From assembly GCF_002243345.2 (NCBI RefSeq), contig NZ_CP022655.2:4423501-4487500 (forward strand): a stretch of DNA of 64,000 nucleotides. Reading direction: 5' to 3'. Of this stretch, positions 32,082 to 41,775 are shown piece by piece. Below the pieces are notes generated by a model, which was not told the origin of the DNA, ran no database searches, and saw only the letters and a list, made by a program, of their open reading frames with translations. Made by a program: the position numbers and the translations under genes. Numbering within the stretch: the first letter of the stretch is position 1; each line of letters begins with the position of its first letter. Source of the stretch: Paenibacillus sp. RUD330. GTDB lineage: Bacteria; Bacillota; Bacilli; Paenibacillales; Paenibacillaceae.

Positions 32082-32999
32082 ATGGAGCTCAATTATTTGC
32101 GCACGTTTATCGAGGTGGCACGATGCAACAGCTTCACCAAGGCCGCGGAGCAGCTGGGCTATGCCCAGTCCAGCGTCACGCAGCAGATCCAGAAGCTGGA
32201 GCTGGAGTACAACGCCAGCCTGTTCGAGCGCTACGGCAGGCATATGAAGCTCACCTCCGCGGGAGAGCAGCTGTTCGACCGTTTCGTGGAAATTCTCGCC
32301 TTGTACGACAGCTCCAAGGAGCTCGTATCCGGACAGATGAAGGGCAGCCTCGTCATCGGCACCATTGAGTCCATGATCGCCTATTTCCTCCCCCCTGTCA
32401 TCCAGAAGTTCCGGCGCGCCTATCCGGACATCACCATTCAAGTTCGGCCGGTTGTCGAAGAATGCATCATCCCGAAGGTTCGATACGGCGACCTGGATAT
32501 CGGATTGTTCCTCGGCAAGCCGGTAAGCGAGGACGGCCTTCATACCGCCGTCCTGAGAGAGGAGCCGCTTGTGTTCGTAGCGGAACCCTGCCACCCCATC
32601 TTCCAGGACGCGGAGCGCGGGCTGGCCTGCTTCGAGAACTTCTCGTACGTCGCCACCGAGCAAGGCTGTGTCTACCGTTCCGCCTTCGAGGCGCTGCTGG
32701 CGCGGCACGGGATCGAGTATCGGATCCATCATGAGTTCGGCAGCCTCGAAGCGATCAAGCAGTGCGTCGGATTCGGTCTCGGCGTCGGCCTGCTGCCCCG
32801 CATCACGGTAGAGCGCGAGCTTGCGCTCGGCATCCTCAAGGAACTTCCGTTCAGCCATCCCGACATCTCCATGTCCAACCAGTATCTGTATCATAAGCGC
32901 AAATGGCTCAACCCCGCTTTGCAGCATTTCATCAAGCTGCTTGAGGCCGCGACCTCCCGAGAGGCAGGAGCTCCCGAGGACGAGGCGGTCCTTCATTGA
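32082..32999 (+). CDS. LysR-family transcriptional regulator
   Basis: A 305-residue LTTR. The N-terminal winged HTH covers about residues 1-60 (LRTFIEVARCNSFTKAAEQL, QSSVTQQIQKLE), followed by the periplasmic-binding-like effector domain. By LysR logic it should control the divergent TVP38-like gene or a distant locus, and itself. The ribosome site is weak, which fits coupling to the small ORF upstream. Confidence 0.92.
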   Translation: MELNYLRTFIEVARCNSFTKAAEQLGYAQSSVTQQIQKLELEYNASLFERYGRHMKLTSAGEQLFDRFVEILALYDSSKELVSGQMKGSLVIGTIESMIAYFLPPVIQKFRRAYPDITIQVRPVVEECIIPKVRYGDLDIGLFLGKPVSEDGLHTAVLREEPLVFVAEPCHPIFQDAERGLACFENFSYVATEQGCVYRSAFEALLARHGIEYRIHHEFGSLEAIKQCVGFGLGVGLLPRITVERELALGILKELPFSHPDISMSNQYLYHKRKWLNPALQHFIKLLEAATSREAGAPEDEAVLH

Positions 33000-33040
33000 G
33001 CTCTGCCGTCGCGGAGATCTCAGAAGCGGGAGAGCAGCGC

Positions 33041-33082
33041 AAAAAGACAAGAATCGGGAATTTCCCGCATCCTTGTCTTTTT
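33041..33082. terminator. lysR terminator
   Basis: AAAAAGACAAG (33041-33051) pairs with CTTGTCTTTTT around an inner CGGGAA/TTCCCG stem. T- and A-runs on the two sides make it bidirectional, serving also the converging SLH protein gene. Confidence 0.88.
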
Positions 33083-33187
33083 TGTCCCGTGCATATCTGC
33101 CTTTGGAACGCGATCAACCGATTGCCGGCTACGCTTCGATAACCAGCCATTCCGGACTCCGGAAGACTGGTCGGCGCTGCATGACGA

Positions 33188-36100
33188 TTAAGGATGGCTC
33201 AACGCCGCTTCAGCTGCCGTCAACGTGGCCAGATTCGTAACCTGGCCCTTTTGCTCCTCGTTCAAAAGATCATAGGCAGCCCGTGCGATTTCAACGAAGT
33301 AAGCTTCCGAGTTGAAGACGGATATTTGCTTGATTAGAGTGATGACTACTTTAGGCGTCACATGAATGACGACCGGATAATCATTGAAGTTGAATCCGAT
33401 GGGGTTCAAATTCTCGTCGTACATGACAACGATTTTCGTGATTGTTCTCTTGCGGGCGTCGGAATTATAGGTAACGATACCGCGAGAACTATCGACATCA
33501 GAATAAAAGACGTCTTGAACGGCCGTTTGTACCGTTATTCCTTGACCTTCAAAAGGACTCTGGATATACGAAACATAACGGACATTCATGCCCATAGCAG
33601 CGGGATTTGCCTTTAATCCAGTAGCTGAAACGAATGAAAATCCCACATTTTGCATCATTTCCAGGTCTCCATTGGGATTGTCGGTCGCAATCAGGAATTG
33701 GTTTCCAGGAATGAAATTCAAGGGAGTGAAGTCGTACTTCGCTTCTATTCTCGGGGATTCGGCTTGCCCATCCTTGGCAATCGAAACCCAAATGCTTCCT
33801 TTCTCCCCTTGGAGATCCCTGTTCCAAAGCTTTGTCGAGAACGCTCTTATATCGCTGTATCCTCTTCCTTGAACAAGCGGCTCAACCGCTTCCGGGCTTG
33901 AATAAACCTTTACCACCGTATCTGCCCCAGCGCCGATGACGGAAAAATATCCAGCAGCCGTAAAGCCAAGCCGGTAAGATGGAGCGAGCAGGAAGGAATA
34001 ACTAATGAGATCACCCGTCTTCGAACTTACATCAAATCGAACCGTACTCATGAATCTGCTATCGAAATTAAATTCAAAGGATCCATTGTTGAGCTTTGCT
34101 TTTACCTGCTTGTCCTGAACCATGCCTTCCGTTTGAGCATGGATTGAAACTTTTTCTGCATTAAAGTCAAAATTGAACTTTACGGAAGTCGCCGAGCCTG
34201 CTATCCCGCCCGAAGCGACATATACCTGTGTCATCGGATCAAAAGGCTTATCGAGCGTCATTCCTTCCACAGTCAAGCCTTTGATGACGTCGCCTATCTG
34301 TTCAGGCTGTTTCAGCCTGGCTATCGCAGCTTCGGCGGAGAGCAGGTCCGCCGAATTCGTCACCAAAGCCTGCTCCGCTTGACTGAGCCTGTTGTAAGCG
34401 GCTCGGGCGTCGATGACCAAGCTCTCGAAATCCAATGTCACAGGCACAGGAATCCGTTTGATCATCTCGCTGACAACAGCCGGATCGACTGCCGTCTTGA
34501 CATGCAGCGGAACAACGGCAAAGCCTACCACATGATAGGAAGCATCGTAGAAAAAGACCTTGAAGTACGTATCAAAATCGTTCGGAGCGTATCCCCAGTC
34601 CCAATAAATCTCCGTGAAAGGAGTATTAATTTTTCGGAGGGCGCCATCCGTCGCCAAATAGCGTTTGCCCTCCTCGCGGGTGGCATGCTGCCCGGGATCG
34701 GCTCTCCAGCTGCCGGCTGCCGCGTAGACAGCACCCGCAACGCCGAGAGGCTGTCCGTCAAAGCTCAACCGGATGGAATAGTTGCCGTCAAGATGTCTGT
34801 CTTTCATTTCCGCATCGGTCAATTGAGAGGCCGTCAGACCAGCGGCGGAGTTCGGCTCCAAAGGATAGAAATTGTAGGAGCAAGCCTCCTTCTCCCCCCC
34901 ATTGAGGCTCAGCCAGACCGTTCCTTCCATGCTGGTGCTTGCCCTTAGAGAAACGGAATCGTTAGTGGCCACTTGTGCATCGTATGCCGTCTCATCCGAT
35001 TTATTCAGGAACAGGCTTACGCGATCGCCTGCTTTAAGCCCACTGATGTCGAATAAGCCCGGACTGACGGTCGTCTTCTCCGCAAGCGTACGCTCGTAGG
35101 TAACGAGAATTGTATAGCCTCCAAGGCTCTCTCCGTCCAGACCAGCCATGCCGACATAGACATAATTGGCTTGGCGCGCAGCTTGAACATAAGTGAACGA
35201 GCCGTTTTTCAGAGCCGCCTTGGGAGCTACCTCTTCTCCATATACCGTCTGAACTTCTACGCTCACCTTCAGATCGCCGGAAGCGGCGGCGTTCACTTGC
35301 AGCGGTCCGGCTGCATAGCTAAGAGGAAGGACGACCTTGTACTCATGCTCTTTCGGATCGAATCCTGTCTTGCCGCTGTCTCCCCACCAAGCAAGGGGGT
35401 AACCGCTGATGGACAAGGAAGAAAGAGCGGCCTGCTGCCCGGGAAACCATGGCGGCGGAGTTGTCGTCGGCTGGACGGTCGGCGCCACCGTTGGCGGAGG
35501 GCTCAGCGTTGGCGCTATAGTCGGCGCTGGCGTCAGTGTAGGTGCGACGGACGGTGTCGCCGTAGGTGCTGGACTCAGGGTCGGCGCAACAGTCGCCGTA
35601 GGCGCTGGCGTCGCTGAGGGCACCGGGAACGGGAAGAAGCCTCCCCCGCCAAAGATCGGCGCGCTGCTCGGCGATGGGGTTGGGACACCGGCTCCGCTCA
35701 AGGCTTGAGGCGCCGTCTCGAACTTGGACGCCGAAGCTCCCGTTCCAAGCAGGGCTTCCTTGATAACGCCTGTTCCACTCGCTTCAATAGGAGCATCCAG
35801 AACAAGCTTGCGGACCGTCGTCCCGGCGCTCAGTTCAAGAAGCGAGCCTGCCGTAGTCGAACGGAAGGTCAGCTCATCCAGAACGGTGCCGCCGCTTGCG
35901 GCGATCCGTACCGGAGAGCCCTTCTTCTCGACGAAGACGCGGGAAAGCGTTCCGTTCTGGATATGGACGGAGTGAAGGCCGCCTCCGCGCACATACGTCG
36001 TTCCCTTGACGGCGACTCCGGCAAGGAAGACGTCGCCCTCGCCGATGCCCTCGCCAAGGACAAGGTCTCCTTCGACAACGGTATTCCGGATCGTGACGCC

Positions 36101-36862
36101 GGGGGCCGTGACCGACACGTCTCCTTTGAGCGTGCGCGATCCCGCCAGCGGACCGTAGACGCCTTCGCTGCTGTAGAGCGTGCCTTTTGCCGCCTCGGCA
36201 GCCTGCGCGGCTTTGCCGATCGCGACGATGGCTTCAGCCCTCGTAAGATGGCCTCCAGGACGGAACGTGCCATCCTTGTAGCCGTTCAGCACGCCTTGAG
36301 ATACGAGCGACGCGACTGCCGCCCGGCTCCAGGAAGCCAGCTTGTCCGCATCCGCGAATGCCGCCGGAGCTTCCGCGCCGCCTTTGCTGCCGGATGCGCT
36401 CGCCAGCATAACCGCCGCTTCCTGGCGAGTGACCTTGGCGGACGGACGGAACGTGCCGTCCTCATAACCGCCCGCATAACCGGCGTAAACGGCTGTCGCC
36501 ACCGTGGAATATTCCCAGCTGCCCGGCTTGATATCCTTGAAACCGGCTGCCGAAGCGCCCTGAAGGCCGAACGCCCGGTTGATCAGAGCGGCGAGCTCGC
36601 TGCGCTTGACCGGATCGTTGGGATGCACGCTTCCGTCGTCATACCCTTTCAGCTTGCCTTCCGCCAGCCATTTTTCCAGCTCGCTCTGTGCCCAGTGCCC
36701 CTGGATATCGCTCGCCCTCGAAGCCGAAGGCGCCGATGCCGCTGCTGTCGTTCCGGCGCTTGTCCCGCTGGCGAATCCGCTTGATGGAGCTGCGATCGTC
36801 GCAGCGAGCAAGCCCGATAGTCCTGCAGCCACAATTCTGATGCCGATTCTCTTGTTCCCCAC
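33188..36862 (-). CDS. Cell-surface protein with three SLH domains
   Basis: A 1224-residue secreted protein from a GTG start that has GGAGG seven bases upstream. Residues 1-32 form a signal peptide ending near GFASG. Three S-layer homology domains follow (about 51-92, 108-150, 170-215; DGSVHPNDPVKRSELA, DGTFRPSAKVTRQEAA, DGTFRPGGHLTRAEAI) and anchor it to pyruvylated cell-wall polymer. Then come a beta-rich region, a Pro/Thr linker (about 395-470), a cadherin-like beta-sandwich start (LSSLSISGYPLAWWGDSG), and large C-terminal domains. Two short helical motifs, AARAAYNRLSQAEQALV-like and IARAAYDLLNEEQKGQV-like, resemble FIVAR-type linkers. Substrate or ligand unknown. Confidence 0.9.
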   Translation of the reverse strand: MGNKRIGIRIVAAGLSGLLAATIAAPSSGFASGTSAGTTAAASAPSASRASDIQGHWAQSELEKWLAEGKLKGYDDGSVHPNDPVKRSELAALINRAFGLQGASAAGFKDIKPGSWEYSTVATAVYAGYAGGYEDGTFRPSAKVTRQEAAVMLASASGSKGGAEAPAAFADADKLASWSRAAVASLVSQGVLNGYKDGTFRPGGHLTRAEAIVAIGKAAQAAEAAKGTLYSSEGVYGPLAGSRTLKGDVSVTAPGVTIRNTVVEGDLVLGEGIGEGDVFLAGVAVKGTTYVRGGGLHSVHIQNGTLSRVFVEKKGSPVRIAASGGTVLDELTFRSTTAGSLLELSAGTTVRKLVLDAPIEASGTGVIKEALLGTGASASKFETAPQALSGAGVPTPSPSSAPIFGGGGFFPFPVPSATPAPTATVAPTLSPAPTATPSVAPTLTPAPTIAPTLSPPPTVAPTVQPTTTPPPWFPGQQAALSSLSISGYPLAWWGDSGKTGFDPKEHEYKVVLPLSYAAGPLQVNAAASGDLKVSVEVQTVYGEEVAPKAALKNGSFTYVQAARQANYVYVGMAGLDGESLGGYTILVTYERTLAEKTTVSPGLFDISGLKAGDRVSLFLNKSDETAYDAQVATNDSVSLRASTSMEGTVWLSLNGGEKEACSYNFYPLEPNSAAGLTASQLTDAEMKDRHLDGNYSIRLSFDGQPLGVAGAVYAAAGSWRADPGQHATREEGKRYLATDGALRKINTPFTEIYWDWGYAPNDFDTYFKVFFYDASYHVVGFAVVPLHVKTAVDPAVVSEMIKRIPVPVTLDFESLVIDARAAYNRLSQAEQALVTNSADLLSAEAAIARLKQPEQIGDVIKGLTVEGMTLDKPFDPMTQVYVASGGIAGSATSVKFNFDFNAEKVSIHAQTEGMVQDKQVKAKLNNGSFEFNFDSRFMSTVRFDVSSKTGDLISYSFLLAPSYRLGFTAAGYFSVIGAGADTVVKVYSSPEAVEPLVQGRGYSDIRAFSTKLWNRDLQGEKGSIWVSIAKDGQAESPRIEAKYDFTPLNFIPGNQFLIATDNPNGDLEMMQNVGFSFVSATGLKANPAAMGMNVRYVSYIQSPFEGQGITVQTAVQDVFYSDVDSSRGIVTYNSDARKRTITKIVVMYDENLNPIGFNFNDYPVVIHVTPKVVITLIKQISVFNSEAYFVEIARAAYDLLNEEQKGQVTNLATLTAAEAALSHP

Positions 36863-37134
36863 CCATATTCCTCCATATAATCCGCATAAAAACGATTCCA
36901 AGGTAGGTTATACCATCCATTGAACATCCTGGCAATTGAAATTTTTCGCTTGCCGAATCCGTGTTCCCAGTCTTTTTCAAGTCCTTTTTTAAGTCCTGAT
37001 TATCCCCTTTTCCCCATTAATTCTACAGCTGGTTCTCATTTCGCCGTGTGGGATTGCCGCCCTTCTCATTCCGCCATGCTGCATTCACTCAGCCTCATGC
37101 ATGCGTATGCCTCCTCGAACAATTGCGCTAAAAC
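36863..37134. other. Intergenic region upstream of the SLH gene
   Basis: About 270 bases between the SLH gene start and the yhgE terminator. It is T-rich near 36960-37020 on the plus strand. I see no gene, clear promoter pair or repeat. Confidence 0.4.
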
Positions 37135-37179
37135 AAAAAAAAGACCGCCCCAGTCATTGTCATGACGGTAGGGCAGTCT
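37135..37179 (-). terminator. yhgE terminator
   Basis: Minus-strand stem AGACTGCCCT (37170-37179) with the arm at 37142-37151, inner CGTCATGAC pairing, then eight T. Confidence 0.88.
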
Positions 37180-37207
37180 CTTTAGTTCATAATTCATTAC
37201 GAAAGGA

Positions 37208-39481
37208 TCAGACCGGCACGGCCGGTTCCTGCACCGCGTCGATGCTTGATGTCTTGCGGCCTGATATCGCGAAGTAAAGAGCGGTCAGGGCAAGCGCGAT
37301 CGCCGCGTAGATGCCCAGGCAGCCCATTTGCGAGTAGATGACCGATGAGTCGCCGCTGCCGATCGCCGCTCTGAGCCCGGTGATGCTGTGGGACATCGGC
37401 AGCCATGGATTCACGGCCTGCATCCATTCAGGCAGCAGCTCCTTGGGGAAGGTGCCCGCGCTCGAGGTGAGCTGCAGAATCATCAGCATGACGACCAGAT
37501 AGCGGCCGACCTGATCGCCCCAAGTGACGAGAGCCTGAACGATGAGCGTAAAGGTAAGGCTTGCGGCAAAAACGAGAGCGACGAACAAGGGCTTATCCGC
37601 GATCGTCAGCTTCATACCGTACATCAGGATCAGCGTCGCCACGACCGACTGGCTGATGCTCATGAGCACATACACCGATGTGCGGCTCATGAAGCGTCCG
37701 AGCCTGCCCGCGCTCTCCTGGAACGAATGGCGCGATGAAATGACGGTCGTGAAGAACAGCGCTCCGACGAACAGCGCCATCGAGATGAAGTACGGGGCGA
37801 TGCCCACGCCGTAGAGCTCGATCTTGCGCGAGCCGTCTTCCTTGATTTGGACCGGATCGGCGAACATGTCCACGGTCTGCTGCCCGTCCTTGATGTCGGA
37901 AGTTTTGTCGGCGCCTTCCTTCAGCTTGGTCTGCAGCTCTCCCGAGCCGTCGATCAGCTTGGTCGTGCCGTCCTTCAGCTCGCCTGCGCCATTCTCCAGC
38001 TTGACGGTTCCGTCCGCGACGGAACCGACGCCGCCGGCGAGCTGGCCGAGGCCTCCGGCGAGCTGCGAGGCGCCGCTGCTGAGATCCTTCGCTCCGCTCG
38101 CCAGCTTGGTTCCGCCGGATACGGCGTCGCCGAGCTTCGCATTGAACTGCTGCAGGCCCGCCTGCAAGTGGCCGGCGCCGGCTTGCAGCTGCTGCGCTCC
38201 GGCCAGCAGCTGCTTCTGCGCGGCGCTGAGCGAGGCGCTTCCTGCCAGCAGCTGCTGCTGGGCACCGTTCAGCGACTTGCCGCCGTCAAGCAGCTGCTGC
38301 TGGCTGGCAGCCAGCTGCTTGCCGCCTGCAGTCAGCTGCTTCTGCGCGGCGCTGAGCTGATTGCTTCCCTGCGCGAGCTGCTGTGTCGCGGCGAGCAGCT
38401 GCTTCACCTGCTCGTTGTCCGCAAGCTCGGGATTCGCCTTGACGAGCTGCTCCCAGCCTGCGGCGACCTGCTCGGCTCCGCCGGCCACCTTGGCGCCGGC
38501 TTCCTCAGCCGAGGCCAGCGAATCCGCCAGCTTGGCGCTTCCGTCCGCCGACTGCTGCAAGCCCTGCTGCAGCTTGGCGCTTCCGTCCGCCGACTGCTGC
38601 AGCCCTTGCTGCAGCTTGGCGCTTCCGTCCGCCGACTGCTGCAGCCCTGCGGCCAGCTTGTCGGTTCCCTGCTTCGCCGCGGAAGCTCCCTGCTCCAGCT
38701 GGCCTCCGGCCGAATGCAGCTGGCCGAGGCCGCTTGCGAGGGTTCCGCTGCCGCTGACGAGCGACTGCGTGCCGTCCTTCAGCTTGCCGGCTCCCTGGCT
38801 GAGCGGATCCATGCCGCTTTGCAGCTTCTGCGTGCCTTCCGCCAGCTTGGCGAGATTGCTCTTAAGCTTCGCCACTCCGTCATCGATCTTGCTGGCTCCG
38901 TCCTTCAGCTCCCCGGCGCCGTTGCTGGCTTCCGAGAAGCCGTCCGATATTTCCTTGACCTGGTCGAACATGCTCTCGGTATAAGCCTTCGTAATGCCGG
39001 AGCTCAGATCGGCTCGGATATCCTTCATCGCGCTGTTGCCGATCTGGCCGGCAATGAAGTTGTAATCGCCGTTCGGCTCGAATACGATCTCGGCCCGCTC
39101 CGGATTGTCGTCCATCAAGGTCGTCGCTTTCGCGGAAAAGTCCTTGGGAACCCGGATCGTCATGTAATATTCGTTGTCCTTCATTCCTTGCTCCGCTTCT
39201 GCCGGACTTACGAACTGCCAGTTGAATTTCTCGTTCTTCTTCAGCTCGTCGATGAAATCATGTCCTGCGTCAAGCGTTTTCCCCTTGTACACCGCTCCGG
39301 CGTCCTCGTTCACGACGGCAACGGGCAGCTTCTCCAGATGGCCGTATGGATCCCACGACGCCTTGATCAGGAATCCGCTGTACAAAATAGGAACAAACGC
39401 AACGGCGATGAACGAAATCGCGAGCATCGGCTTCTTGAACATGACCTTCAGGTCTTTGCCGACGACGTTCAAGGCTTTCAT
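37208..39481 (-). CDS. yhgE: YhgE/Pip-family membrane protein (ABC-2-like)
   Basis: A 757-residue protein with one N-terminal membrane helix (about 17-37), a long extracellular part and five or six C-terminal helices of the ABC-2-type permease fold. The outer part (about 190-540) is a helical repeat with LxxGxxxLxxG/A periodicity, predicted to form long coiled hairpins. Three perfect 14-residue repeats (QQSADGSAKLQQGL) are encoded by a 42-bp DNA repeat. The start MKALNVVGKDL follows GGGTGAGG. Homologues are linked to export, phage infection (Pip) and type VII-like systems. It is divergent from, and probably repressed by, the TetR gene at 39818. Confidence 0.88.
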   Translation of the reverse strand: MKALNVVGKDLKVMFKKPMLAISFIAVAFVPILYSGFLIKASWDPYGHLEKLPVAVVNEDAGAVYKGKTLDAGHDFIDELKKNEKFNWQFVSPAEAEQGMKDNEYYMTIRVPKDFSAKATTLMDDNPERAEIVFEPNGDYNFIAGQIGNSAMKDIRADLSSGITKAYTESMFDQVKEISDGFSEASNGAGELKDGASKIDDGVAKLKSNLAKLAEGTQKLQSGMDPLSQGAGKLKDGTQSLVSGSGTLASGLGQLHSAGGQLEQGASAAKQGTDKLAAGLQQSADGSAKLQQGLQQSADGSAKLQQGLQQSADGSAKLADSLASAEEAGAKVAGGAEQVAAGWEQLVKANPELADNEQVKQLLAATQQLAQGSNQLSAAQKQLTAGGKQLAASQQQLLDGGKSLNGAQQQLLAGSASLSAAQKQLLAGAQQLQAGAGHLQAGLQQFNAKLGDAVSGGTKLASGAKDLSSGASQLAGGLGQLAGGVGSVADGTVKLENGAGELKDGTTKLIDGSGELQTKLKEGADKTSDIKDGQQTVDMFADPVQIKEDGSRKIELYGVGIAPYFISMALFVGALFFTTVISSRHSFQESAGRLGRFMSRTSVYVLMSISQSVVATLILMYGMKLTIADKPLFVALVFAASLTFTLIVQALVTWGDQVGRYLVVMLMILQLTSSAGTFPKELLPEWMQAVNPWLPMSHSITGLRAAIGSGDSSVIYSQMGCLGIYAAIALALTALYFAISGRKTSSIDAVQEPAVPV
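38529..38650. repeat. 42-bp tandem repeat in yhgE
   Basis: CTTGGCGCTTCCGTCCGCCG recurs at 38531, 38573 and 38615, a 42-bp period with near-identical copies, encoding the QQSADGSAKLQQGL repeats. Confidence 0.9.
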
Positions 39482-39565
39482 GGTTTTCCTCACCCTATCT
39501 TTCGTTTATCTTTTTCGGTCGGCTTGCGCATGCTAACCAGCGAGGATCCGCTGGATCACTGAAGC

Positions 39566-39612
39566 ACTATCCTCCAAGTTCTGACCAAAAATCAATTTCG
39601 GTCAGTTGGTCA
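39566..39612 (-). promoter_or_regulatory. yhgE promoter with candidate TetR operator
   Basis: Minus-strand -35 TTGATT (39590-39595), 18-bp spacer and -10 GATAGT (39566-39571). TGACCAA (39582-39588) lies in the spacer and its inverted partner TTGGTCA at 39606-39612, with another GGTCA at 39600-39604. Binding would block the promoter. Confidence 0.6.
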
Positions 39613-39699
39613 AAACCTACTTTAACACGCCCTCCGGCATCTTGCAAGAGCTCCTCCGCAGTGCAAGCGCTGTCTCTTCAAATAAAAACGAAACGGCCA

Positions 39700-39771
39700 T
39701 TGCAGTTCTCCGTATAGAAAAGTTATGATTGGTATCGAATGACCAAAATACATTTTTAGTTCCACGGTCAA
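39700..39771 (+). promoter_or_regulatory. tetR promoter with the same half-sites
   Basis: -35 TTGCAG (39700-39705), 18-bp spacer and -10 TTATGA (39724-39729). TGACC (39741-39745) and GGTCA (39767-39771) follow the -10, the same inverted half-sites as at the yhgE promoter, consistent with autoregulation by the encoded TetR protein. Confidence 0.55.
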
Positions 39772-39817
39772 TGAAGTGATGGCTGAGGAACCCCGATATA
39801 AAGGAGCGATCCCTTTC

Positions 39818-40399
39818 ATGTCCATCGATCGGAGGACGGAAGTCGTCAACGCCGCAGCCAAATCCTTTGCCATGTTCGGCTACAAGGCCACTACAATGGA
39901 TCAGGTCGCCAAAATCGCACGGGTGGGTAAAGGAACGATCTATACTTTTTTTGATAATAAAGAGCAGCTGTTCGAGGAAATCATGAACAACTTCATCAAG
40001 GAAATCCTCGCGGTGGCGGAGGCTGCCATCGATCCGGACAAGCCGTTCGCCGAAAATCTTCACCGCTGCCTGCTCGACGTGCTCACCTACCGCCGCGAGC
40101 ATGAGCTCAGCGTCCGCCTCTCCTTGGAGATGAAGGAATTCGGAACCGCGGCGGCCGGCTTCGGCATCCGCATGACCGAAGAAGCGCTGAACGGCTTTGT
40201 CAGCGGCGCCGTCCAGGACGCCATCGTCAAAGGCGAGATCAAGCCTTGCGATCCCAAGCTTACCGCCTATGTGCTGATCAAGCTGTTCATCACGCTCGTC
40301 AGCGACTGGCCGGCCGCGTCCGGACAGCCGATGAAGGAAGAGGAAATCATGAAGATGTTCGAGCTCTATTTCCTGAACGGAGTTTCCGCGCAGGGCTAG
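39818..40399 (+). CDS. TetR-family transcriptional regulator (YhgD-like)
   Basis: A 193-residue TetR protein. The HTH covers about residues 8-50: VVNAAAKSFAMFGYKATTMDQVAKIARVG in pieces, then KGTIYTFFDNKEQLF. The C-terminal ligand domain is all-helical. The start MSIDRRTEV follows AAAGGAG; an earlier ATG at 39776 lacks a site. It is divergent from yhgE, as yhgD is in Bacillus, and most likely represses both promoters until an inducer binds. Confidence 0.9.
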   Translation: MSIDRRTEVVNAAAKSFAMFGYKATTMDQVAKIARVGKGTIYTFFDNKEQLFEEIMNNFIKEILAVAEAAIDPDKPFAENLHRCLLDVLTYRREHELSVRLSLEMKEFGTAAAGFGIRMTEEALNGFVSGAVQDAIVKGEIKPCDPKLTAYVLIKLFITLVSDWPAASGQPMKEEEIMKMFELYFLNGVSAQG

Positions 40400-40430
40400 T
40401 CCGGACTTGAAACTGGCCGAATAAACGCCG

Positions 40431-40478
40431 AACAGCCGCCCGGCATCATCTCGCGATGACGCCGGGCGGCTGTTTTGG
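40431..40478. terminator. Terminator between tetR and msrAB
   Basis: AACAGCCGCCCGGC (40431-40444) pairs with 40461-40474, with further TCATC/GATGA pairing inside, then TTTT on the plus strand. It lies between converging genes. Confidence 0.85.
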
Positions 40479-40494
40479 GCATGCCGGTTAAACC

Positions 40495-41451
40495 TTACCG
40501 GAAGAGGGAAACATACTCGCCGTAGCCTTCCTGCTCCAGCTCCGACATCGGAATGAAACGCAGCGCAGCGGAATTGATGCAATAGCGGAGACCGCCCTGG
40601 TCCTTCGGACCGTCGTCGAACACATGGCCCAGATGGGAATCGGCGCGGGTGCTGCGGACCTCGGTGCGGACCATGAAATGGCTCGTGTCCGTCTTCTCGT
40701 TGACGCCCTGCTTGCTCAGCGGGCGGGTGAAGCTCGGCCAGCCGCAGCCGGAATCGAACTTGTCGAGGGAGCTGAACAAAGGCTCTCCCGAAACGATGTC
40801 GACGTAGATCCCTTCCTCCTTGTGATCCCAGAATTCGTTGCGGAACGGGGGCTCCGTGCCGTTGTTCTGGGTCACCTCGTACTGCATCGGGTTGAGCCGC
40901 GTGCGCAGATCGTCCTCGTTTTTCTTCATCGTCCAGTTTTCCTTGATGAAGGCGTCGCGGCCGGAGCCTTTGCGGTACATCTTGTAGCGGAACGGATGGG
41001 TCTTGTGGTAGTCCTGATGATAGTCCTCCGCATCGTAGAACGTTGCCGCAGGCTCGATCGTGACGACGATCGGACGGTCGAAGCGCCCGCTCTCCTCGAG
41101 GCTGCGCTTGGATTCCTCCGCCAGCTTGCGCTGCTCCTCGCTATGATAGAAGATGACCGGACGGTACGAGTCGCCGCGGTCCGCGAACTGGCCCATCGCA
41201 TCCGTCGGATCGACCTGCTGCCAATAGATGTCCAGAAGCTTGGCGTACGGGAACACATCGGCGTCGAAAGTGATCTGAACGGCTTCCGTATGGCCTGTAT
41301 CGCCCGCGCATACTTCATCGTAAGTCGGGTTCTCCTTATGTCCGCCCGTATAGCCGGAGACGACCTTGATGATGCCCGGCTGCTCCTCGAACGGAGACAC
41401 CATGCACCAGAAACAGCCTCCGGCGAATGTCGCTGCTTGCTCGTTTGCCAT
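40495..41451 (-). CDS. msrAB: Methionine sulfoxide reductase MsrA-MsrB fusion
   Basis: A 318-residue bifunctional repair enzyme. Residues 1-160 are MsrA with catalytic Cys13 in GGCFWC (reduces S-sulfoxides); about 178-318 are MsrB with GCGWPSF and the catalytic Cys in RYCINS (reduces R-sulfoxides). The CxxC zinc motifs of many MsrBs are missing ([11 protein letters not shown] in the place of the first), so this is a zinc-free type. No signal peptide, so cytoplasmic. AGGAGGG precedes the ATG. It stands alone and probably answers oxidative stress. Confidence 0.95.
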   Translation of the reverse strand: MANEQAATFAGGCFWCMVSPFEEQPGIIKVVSGYTGGHKENPTYDEVCAGDTGHTEAVQITFDADVFPYAKLLDIYWQQVDPTDAMGQFADRGDSYRPVIFYHSEEQRKLAEESKRSLEESGRFDRPIVVTIEPAATFYDAEDYHQDYHKTHPFRYKMYRKGSGRDAFIKENWTMKKNEDDLRTRLNPMQYEVTQNNGTEPPFRNEFWDHKEEGIYVDIVSGEPLFSSLDKFDSGCGWPSFTRPLSKQGVNEKTDTSHFMVRTEVRSTRADSHLGHVFDDGPKDQGGLRYCINSAALRFIPMSELEQEGYGEYVSLFR

Positions 41452-41530
41452 ATCTCAATCCCTCCTGGGGTATCGTAATTGTCGCTTTCAATGATACTGC
41501 AAGGACTCTATACTGGGTCCTCTTCCTTCT

Positions 41531-41561
41531 ATTATAACGAAAGCATGCCCTTCAAGTCCAA
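41531..41561 (-). promoter_or_regulatory. Candidate msrAB promoter
   Basis: Minus-strand TTGGAC (41556-41561), 19-bp spacer and perfect -10 TATAAT (41531-41536), about 80 bp before the msrAB start. The spacer is longer than ideal. Confidence 0.5.
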
Positions 41562-41565
41562 GCCT

Positions 41566-41775
41566 CTACTCCCGCAGCGCATCCTGCAGCTTGGTCGACA
41601 TGGACGAGCCGCTGCCGCCCATTCTTCGGCGCAGCCGCTGCATCTCCCCCGTGAGCCTCGCGACCTCCGCCTCGAGAGAAGCCTTCTCCTGCTCCCATCG
41701 GGACAGGCGGTCCCTCAGCTGCCGGTTCTCTTCCTCCAGCGTGTTCATCCGCACATCATCGTTCATCTCGCTCAT
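41566..41775 (-). CDS. Small coiled-coil protein
   Basis: A 69-residue protein that is almost entirely one charged coiled coil (NTLEEENRQLRDRLSRWEQ, EAEVARLTGEMQRLRRRMG), followed by a Gly/Ser-rich segment and a short C-terminal helix. The ATG overlaps the stop of the esterase gene, and GGAGG within that gene's last codons serves as its ribosome site, so it is translationally coupled. No known family is recognised; a homodimeric adaptor is plausible. Confidence 0.72.
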   Translation of the reverse strand: MSEMNDDVRMNTLEEENRQLRDRLSRWEQEKASLEAEVARLTGEMQRLRRRMGGSGSSMSTKLQDALRE

